Below are positions 1 through 6,058 of a DNA stretch of 6,167 nt, piece after piece; within the stretch, counting starts at the first letter, position 1, and each line of letters opens with the position of its first letter. A model generated the notes under the pieces. It ran no database searches. It had not been told where the DNA came from and saw only the letters and a list, made by a program, of their open reading frames with translations. The position numbers were made by a program, and so were the translations under genes. Source of the stretch: an uncultured bacterium (GTDB lineage Bacteria; Verrucomicrobiota; Kiritimatiellia; RFP12; UBA1067); assembly GCA_902773475.1 (NCBI GenBank), contig CACYEO010000017.1, positions 1 to 6,167 on the forward strand, read 5' to 3'.

Positions 1-64
1 GTTAAGGCCTCCTTCGCCAAGGGTAGTGTGGGACCCGCCCATGCGAGAGTAGGACGTCGCCGGC
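1..64 (+). rRNA. rrf: 5S ribosomal RNA, 3' part (5' end outside window)
   Basis: This is the 3' half of a 5S rRNA, the small RNA of the large ribosomal subunit. The diagnostic stretch GGTAGTGTGGGA, then CCCATGCGAGAGTAGG (about 22-53), matches the conserved helix IV/loop E region of bacterial 5S rRNA. It follows a segment (1-21) placed like the E. coli segment between the GTGAAACGCC region and GGTAGTGTGG. The closing GTCGCCGGC (56-64) should be the 3' strand of terminal helix I; its 5' partner lies outside the window. About the first 50 nucleotides are missing, so the gene is cut by the window edge. It should be the last gene of an rRNA operon running towards the protein cluster. The exact mature 3' end could differ by a few bases. 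Confidence 0.95.
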
Positions 65-74
65 TTTTTTATTT
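56..74 (+). terminator. probable rRNA operon terminator formed by 5S helix I plus T-tract
   Basis: The GC-rich 3' strand of 5S helix I (GTCGCCGGC) is followed without a gap by TTTTTTATTT (65-74). A GC stem directly followed by a U-tract is the intrinsic terminator pattern. No separate hairpin is seen between the 5S end and the T-tract, so the 5S closing stem itself may serve as the terminator stem. The pairing strand is outside the window, so this is inferred. Confidence 0.5.
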
Positions 75-77
75 AAT

Positions 78-247
78 CGATCGCCGCCGAACGCCGTCGA
101 ATGCAGTCGATTGCAGCCGGTTTTTCGAAAGCTGTCGATTGCGGTCGATTGCGGACGGTTTTTCGAACGCAGTCGATTGCAGTCGATCGCTGTCGAGTTT
201 TCGATTGCAGTCGATCGCCATCGATAGCTATCGGTTGCTCTCGAAAA
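78..247. repeat. degenerate decamer tandem array, consensus CGATTGCAGT
   Basis: The spacer between the rRNA terminator and the promoter of gene 1 consists almost wholly of 10-bp units beginning CGA or CGG, with some 8-bp units interspersed. Good copies are CGATTGCAGC (108-117), CGATTGCGGT (136-145), CGATTGCAGT (174-183 and 202-211) and CGATCGCCAT (212-221). A higher-order 38-bp period is visible: 108-145 and 146-183 each run decamer, CGGTTTTTCG, an 8-mer (AAAGCTGT or AACGCAGT), decamer. Most units contain TCGA or CGAT, so short palindromes recur about once per DNA helical turn. The short reading frames in this stretch are by-products of the repeat and I do not call them as genes. Confidence 0.85.
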
Positions 248-296
248 ATGCCTAGCCCCACGGGCGGCATTGTTGTGGTATACTCTCTCCGCCTTG
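244..296 (+). promoter_or_regulatory. promoter of the three-gene cluster (extended -10 type)
   Basis: TATACT at 279-284 is a good -10 hexamer. It is preceded by TGG (276-278), giving an extended -10. At the -35 spacing (256-261) the sequence is CCCCAC, which is not a sigma-70 -35 box, so the extended -10 would have to compensate. An A-tract, AAAAATG (244-250), lies at about -47 to -41, where a proximal UP element would sit. Transcription should start near 291, within CGCCTTG (290-296), leaving a leader of about 20 bases before the ATG at 311. The same arrangement recurs at 6009-6058. Confidence 0.6.
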
Positions 297-310
297 GGAG
301 ATTTCAAGTC

Positions 311-2206
311 ATGGACAGTCTGAAAAAAACGGTTCTCTGCTTATTTGTCTTTGCGGCATCCGCCGTTGCCGCATCTTCGTCCCCGTCCGCTTCCGGTTCT
401 GCGAAAGATCCGGGCGCGGAGTTCATTGTTTTTTCTGAAATCCGTCTGCCCGGCGGTCTCGATTCCGTTACAGGTCTCATCCTTGACTCTTGCCGGGAAT
501 CCGGAAACGCCGCCGCCGGGATACTCGCCGTCGCCCAGTTTGAAAAGACCGTAGCCCGCATAGTCGGCATGCCGGACCGCAAGCGCCCCGTCGCTGCCGC
601 GGCATTCGTCGAAAAGCAGGGAAGCTCAAAGGTCGATGGCGTCGCATTCTTCCCGAGAAACGAAAAAGACGCGGCAGAGTTCGCCGCCGCTCTTTCCGGC
701 CCGGACGCCCCTAAAGAAAGACCGCGTTTCGCAGTCCCGGTAAAAACGGAAAAGTACGGTCTTTACGGAGCCTACTCGGAACGCGAATTCCCCGAAGACT
801 TCCTGCGCGGCGTCTTGCAGCGCATTCTCTCCTCCCCAGACACAGGCGCATTGGCCACCGTGCATATTTCAGGCGAGGCAGGAAAGGCGCTTTCGAAAAA
901 TCTTGCCGAGGAGGCGTCTGCGGCCGCTTCGCTGCTTTGCAGGCACGTGTGGGAGCAGGATTCCGAAATGGAAACCAAAGATCCATTCGCGATTCTGCGT
1001 CTTGAAGCCGGATATGGAGCCGCCGTCGGCCGCCGCGAAAAGAGCATCGCTTTCGCGAAGAGGGCGTCGGAACTTGCGAAGGGTTTCGCGGAAGCCGCAA
1101 TCGAAATTTTCCGCACGCAGTCGGGCGTTGAAATCCGGTGCAGGGCGTCTGCCGAAAAAGGATCTGAACTCGATCGCGTTCTCGCGGCGGCCGATTTCGG
1201 CTTCGACGCCGGCAACCCCTTCGCTTTCATCAATCCGGGGAAAGACACTCTCGCGTTCGCTGCGTATCCCGCCGGAGGCACGATCGCGAAAATGGCCGGG
1301 CTGCCCGATCCTGACGACGGGGAACCTGCATTCCTGGCGGAATCCGCCTCCCCGGAACTCGCGCGCAATCCCAAGATTTCAAAGGAATTTGGTCTTTACA
1401 TTGCGGGGTACTTTTTGAAGCGTCCCGCCTCGAAAGATCCCGGGTGGGATGAAAAGGCGGCCGAGTGCGGCCTGGCGTTATACAATGGGATATTGCGGTC
1501 GCCGCAGGGAATTCGCGGCTGGCGGATCGACGCCGCCAAATCCGGCGGCGGGACGGTTCTCTCCACCACCAGCAAATACCATTCGCCGGATATGGCGGCG
1601 GAACTTGCAAAAGACGGCGTCTGGATGGAGAAAGGCGCGGCTCTGGCGAATCTCGGCGCGCCGTCCTCCGCCGTGTTCGAAGCCCGGAAAGGCTCGTCCG
1701 TGCTTCTGGAATTCGATTTGCGGAAGGCCGGGAACGCACTCGCGGATCATTTTGCCAAAGCCGCGTCCGTCTTCGCCGGGAACGGCAAATGGGCCATGGC
1801 CGAGTATGCCGCCGGGAACGGATACATGGCGAACACGTGGGGAGATTCCGCGCTTGTGCGCGGTGCCATGGAAAACCGCGCAGAGCCGCCGTCCGTCCCG
1901 CCCGCGTTCCCCGCTTTCGGCGCCGGAGCGCGGATGTGCGCATACTACCATGCGGACGCCGGACGCTTCTTCGCGGCCGCGACAGCGAACATCCCGGGAG
2001 CCGGGAAGAATCGATCGTTCTCCGAAGGCGCATCGTCAGGCGCGGCCTGGATCGCGTCCGACGGTTTCCATGCTTTCATGAGGATGGACTTCGGCGCGGC
2101 GAAGTGCTTTATGCAGGCGCGGGACGTGTTCGCGCCCGGGTTGTTTGAACAGCCGATGCCGCCCCCGTCCGCGTTTCTGCAGCCTGAAGAGGACGACATC
2201 GACTGA
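311..2206 (+). CDS. exported protein of unknown function (631 aa), paralogue of the next gene
   Basis: I do not recognise the family and assign no function. The start is ATG 311 because GGGAG (296-300) lies 10 bases upstream and a typical signal peptide begins there: basic start (MDSLKK), hydrophobic core (about residues 7-17), and a likely cleavage around SAVA-ASS (18-23). A reading frame open from 101 is rejected as the start because it runs through the repeat array and the promoter. The mature protein is Ala/Gly-rich, has no second obvious membrane helix, and ends in a Pro-rich then acidic tail (QPMPPPSAFLQPEEDDID). It therefore probably lies in the periplasm or at the envelope. Segments at about residues 39-75, 145-200, 267-322, 461-475 and 540-556 resemble segments in the same order in the downstream protein (for example FRTQSGVEIR against CRTVGFSIRL). 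First gene of the cluster; 57 bases separate it from the next, with no terminator seen. Confidence 0.87.
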   Translation: MDSLKKTVLCLFVFAASAVAASSSPSASGSAKDPGAEFIVFSEIRLPGGLDSVTGLILDSCRESGNAAAGILAVAQFEKTVARIVGMPDRKRPVAAAAFVEKQGSSKVDGVAFFPRNEKDAAEFAAALSGPDAPKERPRFAVPVKTEKYGLYGAYSEREFPEDFLRGVLQRILSSPDTGALATVHISGEAGKALSKNLAEEASAAASLLCRHVWEQDSEMETKDPFAILRLEAGYGAAVGRREKSIAFAKRASELAKGFAEAAIEIFRTQSGVEIRCRASAEKGSELDRVLAAADFGFDAGNPFAFINPGKDTLAFAAYPAGGTIAKMAGLPDPDDGEPAFLAESASPELARNPKISKEFGLYIAGYFLKRPASKDPGWDEKAAECGLALYNGILRSPQGIRGWRIDAAKSGGGTVLSTTSKYHSPDMAAELAKDGVWMEKGAALANLGAPSSAVFEARKGSSVLLEFDLRKAGNALADHFAKAASVFAGNGKWAMAEYAAGNGYMANTWGDSALVRGAMENRAEPPSVPPAFPAFGAGARMCAYYHADAGRFFAAATANIPGAGKNRSFSEGASSGAAWIASDGFHAFMRMDFGAAKCFMQARDVFAPGLFEQPMPPPSAFLQPEEDDID

Positions 2207-2263
2207 AAGATTTGCGAAAACACAGGGCCTCACGTACAAACCATACGGAAGGAATAGGAAAAA

Positions 2264-4186
2264 ATGAAAAAAATGATGATACTCGCGGCGTTTGCCGCAA
2301 CAGCGACCTCGCTCTTCGCGGGGAATCTCAAACAACTCTCGTACGCCAGAATCGCGCCGCCGTCGCGGTTCGTGGAAGCCGCGGGGGAAGTAGGCAGAAT
2401 GGCCGGCAAGCCCGAACTGGGCATCATGGCGGCGGCGTTCGCCCCTCAGCTGGAGGCTGAAACGGGCAAATTCCGCGCCGGGGCCGAATCCTTTGCAGCC
2501 GTGTACGCCGTGGAGCCGGAATTTTCGAAAGCGATGGATGCGTTCCTCGCCGATCCGGAGAAGAATCCCCCCGACCTGTCAGAAGTGATGGCTTTCGCGG
2601 TCGCGATTCCAGTAAACAGCCTTGGCGAAAACGCCAAAAAGAGCGGCGACTGGAAGATGGTCGAGGCGGGCGGACTGAAATTCGCGATATTCGCCAAGGC
2701 GGGCGGGGAAGATGCCGTCGCCGGAGCGTTGGAGAAGGAAGCGGGCGGGCAGATCGTCAAAGCGCTTCCCCGCTTCCTGAACGGGTCGATCGGCGACGAT
2801 CTCCTGCAGGTCAAGTTCGGGCCTGAAGCGACGGAGCTGCTTTCCTCGCTTTTCGCAAAGTTCACCGACGAGTCCATCAAGGCGATGCGCAGCACCGTCC
2901 TGGAACTGACGGAAGAAAAGGATTTCCCGGTTTCTCTGCGCAAGCCGTTGATCGATCTCGCGGAATCCTATTTCGCGGCGTCGGGAAATTCCAAGAAGGT
3001 CATGGCATCGTGCAGGACGGTCGGCTTTTCCATCCGGCTCGTCTCCAAAGGATTCTCGGCTCTGCTTTCGGCGGACTTCAAGCCCGGCTCGCCGATGGAC
3101 GCCGTTTCCCGCGCGACCGGCGAATACGGCATCTGCGAAAGCCAGCTTGACGCGCTTCCCGCGGAAGCCGTCGCCGTCTACGCCGACGGTCTCACTTGCG
3201 GAAACGTCTATTCCGCAGAATTCGGAAAGCATTACAGGGCGATGCTCGAAAACGCCGTTTCTCTGTGCCGCCAGGGCGTGAAGGAGATCCCGGAATCCGA
3301 AGACCTCAAAAAGGAAGTCCGCGAAGAACTCTACAAGTTCGTGTCGCTTCTCGAACTCGCCGTCAAGGATCGCGAACTCGAACCCGTCGGGCCTTCGGCG
3401 CTCGCCGCCGGCGTCTCCCCCGACTGCCGCCTGTGGCTGACGTCGCGCTCGAAAGTCGCGAATCCCGCAGTGTGCGTCTCCAAGTTCGCCAAGCCGCTCA
3501 ACGCCGTTTTCGCGAACCTTCTGAACCTCGCCTTCCCTGCGGTGAAAAGCGCGTCCGTCGACTCCGGCGCGAACCGCGAGACGCTCGTTCTCGACTTCGC
3601 CAAGATGTTCGCATCGCTCGAGAAGACGAATCCCGACATCACCGGGGATGTCAAGCCCGTCCGCGAGTGGCTGGGCATACTTCTCGGCGACGGCCTTGAA
3701 TCCACGACGGTCGCCGAAGGCGGCGATCTCGTGAACACGATCGACTCTTCCAGCGGCGTAATCCCGCCCGCGCGTCCCGGCGCTTTCTCCGGCCGCGTGA
3801 AAGAATATCTCGGCGGCATGAAGGGCAAGACCGTCTACATGATGGACTTCTCCGCCGCGGCCATGCTCGCGCCGTTCTTCAACCGCGACATCGAGTCCGA
3901 CCCCGCCCTCGCGGGCAGGAAGGATGAACTTCTCGTCGAAGCGCCGAAAATGCCCGCTTCCGGCATTTTGTGCGCCGCTTCGCTGCGCCCCGGCGCCGGC
4001 GACTTCGGCATGAGCATCTCCGCGGGGGAAATATCCGCACTGGTGAAATTCGGCGAGGCGTGCAGCGCCAGAACCCGGATCGGGTTCGAGGCCTCGATGA
4101 AATCCGCCGGCAAAGACGGCGGGTGCGAAGATTCCGCCTGCGAGGCGGGAGCCTGCAAGAAGGCTGTTCCGGCCCCGGCGAAGTGA
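2264..4186 (+). CDS. exported protein of unknown function (640 aa) with a Cys-rich C-terminal tail
   Basis: Function unknown. ATG 2264 is chosen because GGAAGGA (2247-2253) lies about 10 bases upstream and the protein then opens with a textbook signal peptide, MKKMMILAAFAATATSLFA, cleaved probably before GN (residue 20). The mature protein starts with LSYARIAPPSRFVEAAGEVG, and its opening loosely resembles families of large repetitive exported proteins such as DUF3352; that is a hint, not an assignment. It appears to be a full-length distant paralogue of the upstream gene: matching segments include about residues 26-60, 138-190, 250-310, 440-450 and 522-538. The C-terminal tail, absent from gene 1, carries C621, C626 and C631 spaced exactly as C-x4-C-x4-C, then a basic/Pro end (KKAVPAPAK). 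These could bind a metal or form disulfides in the periplasm. Only 9 bases separate its UGA stop from the permease start. Confidence 0.9.
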   Translation: MKKMMILAAFAATATSLFAGNLKQLSYARIAPPSRFVEAAGEVGRMAGKPELGIMAAAFAPQLEAETGKFRAGAESFAAVYAVEPEFSKAMDAFLADPEKNPPDLSEVMAFAVAIPVNSLGENAKKSGDWKMVEAGGLKFAIFAKAGGEDAVAGALEKEAGGQIVKALPRFLNGSIGDDLLQVKFGPEATELLSSLFAKFTDESIKAMRSTVLELTEEKDFPVSLRKPLIDLAESYFAASGNSKKVMASCRTVGFSIRLVSKGFSALLSADFKPGSPMDAVSRATGEYGICESQLDALPAEAVAVYADGLTCGNVYSAEFGKHYRAMLENAVSLCRQGVKEIPESEDLKKEVREELYKFVSLLELAVKDRELEPVGPSALAAGVSPDCRLWLTSRSKVANPAVCVSKFAKPLNAVFANLLNLAFPAVKSASVDSGANRETLVLDFAKMFASLEKTNPDITGDVKPVREWLGILLGDGLESTTVAEGGDLVNTIDSSSGVIPPARPGAFSGRVKEYLGGMKGKTVYMMDFSAAAMLAPFFNRDIESDPALAGRKDELLVEAPKMPASGILCAASLRPGAGDFGMSISAGEISALVKFGEACSARTRIGFEASMKSAGKDGGCEDSACEAGACKKAVPAPAK

Positions 4187-4195
4187 CGCGCTGAA

Positions 4196-5755
4196 GTGTC
4201 GGTAATACTGCCGAGCGAGCGCCGGACGGCAAAGGCGCGCATCTTTGCGCTGCTCGTCTACGCCGCGCTGGCGCTCGGCGGCGTCACGATGGTGCTGCCC
4301 TTCGGGGTGATGATCGCATCGTCGTTCACGTCGGCCTACGACTACGGCCGCCACCTCCCCTTCGTGCGCGCGCTGTGGAACAGAAACGACCGCTTCATGC
4401 GGTCGCTTTCTCTTTATTTCAAGCGGTTCCCCCGCGACGTCTATCCGGACGCGCCGGCGCACTGGAACACCTGGGAATCCGTCGCGGCGGACAGGGAGGG
4501 GATCGACGAATTCGCCCGCCGCAACCTCGATCCCGCGCGCGACCCCGCCGTCTTCGCCGAGTGGAAACGGCTCGCTTCGGATTTCCGCGATTTCACGCTT
4601 TCGTACGACATAACAAACACCGTGTGCGCGTACGACAGGCGGGACGTCGCCCCGTTCGTACAGTCGCATTTCGAAAAGAAAGCGCTGCTGGACGATCCGG
4701 GGCTTTCCGGCGCGGCGCTGCGCGAAGCGGCGCTGGAGAAGATGAATGCCGAATGGCCGGTCAAATGCAAATCGTTTTTCGACGTTTCGTTCCGGCTCGA
4801 GTCCCAGGCGCCGCTCGGCCATGCCGGCTGGCGCGCGCCGGACACTCCGAAATTCGCCCTGTGGCTGGAATTCAAGGACTTCTACAGACGGCGCATGAAA
4901 GAGCGCGACGACTGGATTTCGCCGGTGCTGCCGTTTCCCACGCCTGCGAAAGGTCCGCCCGCGCGCCTGCACGGGAAAACGCCGGAAGACGCCTGGGCCG
5001 CGTACGGACACGGCCGCAGATTTCCTGTGCGCGAAGCCCTGGCCGTGCAGTTCGAAGAGCACGGCTGGCGGGACTTCCGCCGTTCGGCTTTCGACAACTA
5101 CGCCACAGTCTGCGACTACCTGTTCGTGCGCGGCCGCGCTTTCGCCAACACTTTCGTGCTCGTGCTGCTCAGCGTTCTCGCGCACCTTACGGTGAATCCT
5201 CTCGCCGCGTACGCGCTTTCGCGTTTCAGGATGCGCGGCACGGAAAAGATACTTCTTTTCCTGCTCGCCACGATGGCGTTTCCCGCCGCCGTCACCGCAG
5301 TCCCCGGATTCCTCCTCGTGCGCGATCTGGGGCTTCTCAACACGATGGCCGCGCTCGTCCTGCCCGGAGTGGCGAGCGGGATGTCGATATTCATTCTGAA
5401 GGGGTTCTTCGACGCCCTGCCGCGCGAGCTGTACGAGGCCGCGTCGATAGACGGCGCGTCGGAATGGACGGTTTTCCGCAAAATCACGCTGCCGCTGACG
5501 ACGCCGATACTTGCGGTGAACGCGCTTACGTCTTTCGTCGCCGCCTACAATTCATGGGAGTGGGCGTTTCTCGTCTGCCAGAAGGAGTCGCACTGGACGC
5601 TTGCCGTGTGGCTGTACCAGATGTCGATAAACTATTCCGGCGAGCCGTGGTGCGTGATGGCGGGATTCGTCCTTGTTTCGATACCCACGGCGCTCGTGTT
5701 CCTGCTTTGCCAGAAGGTCATCCTGCGCGGCATCGTGCTCCCGTCCCTGAAATAA
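4196..5755 (+). CDS. CUT1/MalG-type ABC transporter permease with large extracytoplasmic insertion (519 aa)
   Basis: Inner-membrane channel subunit of a sugar-type (carbohydrate uptake, MalG-like) ABC importer. The membrane part is unmistakable: TM1 about residues 16-42, TM2 about 315-340, TM3 350-375, TM4 383-403, TM5 437-460 and TM6 485-507. The cytoplasmic EAA loop that docks on the ATPase is complete (EAASIDGASEWTVFRKITLP, residues 414-433). Other family signs are FANTFV (316-321), AAYALSRFRMRG (337-348) and a GIVLPSLK end. Usual length is about 270-300; here about 270 residues (43-312) lie between TM1 and TM2, predicted outside the membrane, rich in Trp, Phe and Arg, with three [FW]-[RK]-D-F motifs. 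GTG 4196 is the start: the frame is closed by the upstream gene's stop, and the next Met would remove half of TM1. No clear Shine-Dalgarno is present, so coupling to the upstream gene is likely. The MalF-type partner, ATPase and binding protein are not in the window; substrate unknown. Confidence 0.95.
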   Translation: MSVILPSERRTAKARIFALLVYAALALGGVTMVLPFGVMIASSFTSAYDYGRHLPFVRALWNRNDRFMRSLSLYFKRFPRDVYPDAPAHWNTWESVAADREGIDEFARRNLDPARDPAVFAEWKRLASDFRDFTLSYDITNTVCAYDRRDVAPFVQSHFEKKALLDDPGLSGAALREAALEKMNAEWPVKCKSFFDVSFRLESQAPLGHAGWRAPDTPKFALWLEFKDFYRRRMKERDDWISPVLPFPTPAKGPPARLHGKTPEDAWAAYGHGRRFPVREALAVQFEEHGWRDFRRSAFDNYATVCDYLFVRGRAFANTFVLVLLSVLAHLTVNPLAAYALSRFRMRGTEKILLFLLATMAFPAAVTAVPGFLLVRDLGLLNTMAALVLPGVASGMSIFILKGFFDALPRELYEAASIDGASEWTVFRKITLPLTTPILAVNALTSFVAAYNSWEWAFLVCQKESHWTLAVWLYQMSINYSGEPWCVMAGFVLVSIPTALVFLLCQKVILRGIVLPSLK

Positions 5756-5798
5756 CCGGGGGCATATCCCTTTCAGACTTCAGATGCGCGGAAACCGC
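5756..5798 (+). other. 3' flank of the permease gene, no clear terminator
   Basis: This short stretch links the permease stop codon to the repeat arrays. Two weak hairpins can be drawn: GGG/CCC followed by TTT around 5758-5773, and GCGG-AAA-CCGC at 5788-5798 without a T-tract. Neither is convincing as an intrinsic terminator, so transcription may end by another route or continue into the repeats. Confidence 0.3.
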
Positions 5799-5840
5799 TC
5801 TCTCGTCTCTCGTCTGGCGTCTCTCGTCTCTCGTCTCTAG
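5799..5840. repeat. heptamer tandem array, unit TCTCTCG (6 copies)
   Basis: Six consecutive 7-bp units run without interruption: TCTCTCG at 5799, 5806, 5820 and 5827, with variants TCTGGCG at 5813 and TCTCTAG at 5834. The last unit overlaps the first CTAG of the following octamer array, so the two arrays are directly fused. Confidence 0.9.
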
Positions 5841-5900
5841 ATTTCTAAAATCCTAGAATTCTAGAATCCTAGATTTCTAGATTTCTAGAATCCTAGACCG
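5837..5900. repeat. octamer tandem array, unit CTAGAWTY (8 copies)
   Basis: Eight consecutive 8-bp units: CTAGATTT (5837, 5869, 5877), CTAGAATC (5861, 5885), CTAGAATT (5853), CTAAAATC (5845) and a degenerate CTAGACCG (5893). Seven of the eight carry the palindrome CTAG, a tetramer usually scarce in bacterial DNA. The unit length changes from seven to eight at the junction with the preceding array. Confidence 0.9.
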
Positions 5901-5910
5901 CATTCCCGAC

Positions 5911-6008
5911 CCAAACACTCAAACCCTGTCTCAATTCTGTAAATTCTGTCGAAAAACAACAAGCGTACGACAACAAGTAAACCCAAACACCCAAACACTC
6001 AAACACTA
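5911..6008. repeat. mosaic of short direct repeats (AAACACTC octamers and others)
   Basis: An AAACACTC octamer at 5913-5920 is followed by a partial unit (AAACCC). The same octamer family returns as three tandem units at 5985-6008 (AAACACCC, AAACACTC, AAACACTA), preceded by AAACCC (5979-5984). Between them lie AATTCTGTA/AATTCTGTC in tandem (5933-5950) and two copies of ACAACAAG 14 bp apart (5956-5963, 5970-5977). No reading frame with a plausible start crosses this stretch. Confidence 0.75.
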
Positions 6009-6058
6009 AAAAATGTCCTCTTGCGCAGGGGCGGGGGAAGTAGTATAATAACGCCTTG
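6009..6058 (+). promoter_or_regulatory. sigma-70-like promoter reading towards the right edge
   Basis: TATAAT (6044-6049) is a perfect -10 hexamer, with TTGCGC (6021-6026) exactly 17 bases upstream as a partial -35 match. An A-tract ending in ATG (6009-6015) sits at about -47 to -41, as a UP element would. CGCCTTG (6052-6058) covers the predicted start near 6056. Layout matches the promoter at 244-296: in both, 28 bases separate the ATG of the A-tract from the -10 hexamer. It drives something that lies mostly beyond the window. Confidence 0.65.

Noticed and set aside
78..247. CRISPR array
   Set aside because: The units are 8-10 bp, contiguous and degenerate, with no unique spacers and no cas genes.
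101..310. N-terminal extension of gene 1 by 70 codons
   Set aside because: It would translate the decamer array and the promoter itself. A Shine-Dalgarno and a signal peptide both point to ATG 311.
772..1374. Antisense and alternate-frame open frames within gene 1
   Set aside because: They are Ser/Arg/Ala/Pro-rich shadows of the GC-rich coding frame, with no start signals or motifs.
4184..4198. UGA readthrough joining gene 2 to the permease (same frame, leaky UGAC context)
   Set aside because: The fusion would place an exported domain before TM1 and invert the permease topology. Ordinary stop and restart at GTG is simpler.
2579..5185. Antisense open frame of 868 residues across genes 2 and 3
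   Set aside because: It overlaps two well-supported genes, including the conserved permease core. It starts on GTG inside TM2 coding sequence, is rich in Arg/His/Glu with no recognisable motif, and is the kind of mirror frame produced by GC-rich codon use.
4375..5856. 493-residue frame overlapping the permease in another phase on the same strand
   Set aside because: It is extremely Arg-rich with no domain signal and shadows the permease, whose EAA loop and helices are in the other frame.
5837..5900. Operator array or att site at the CTAG octamers
   Set aside because: There is no regulator or integrase gene nearby, and the pattern is explained by simple tandem repetition.
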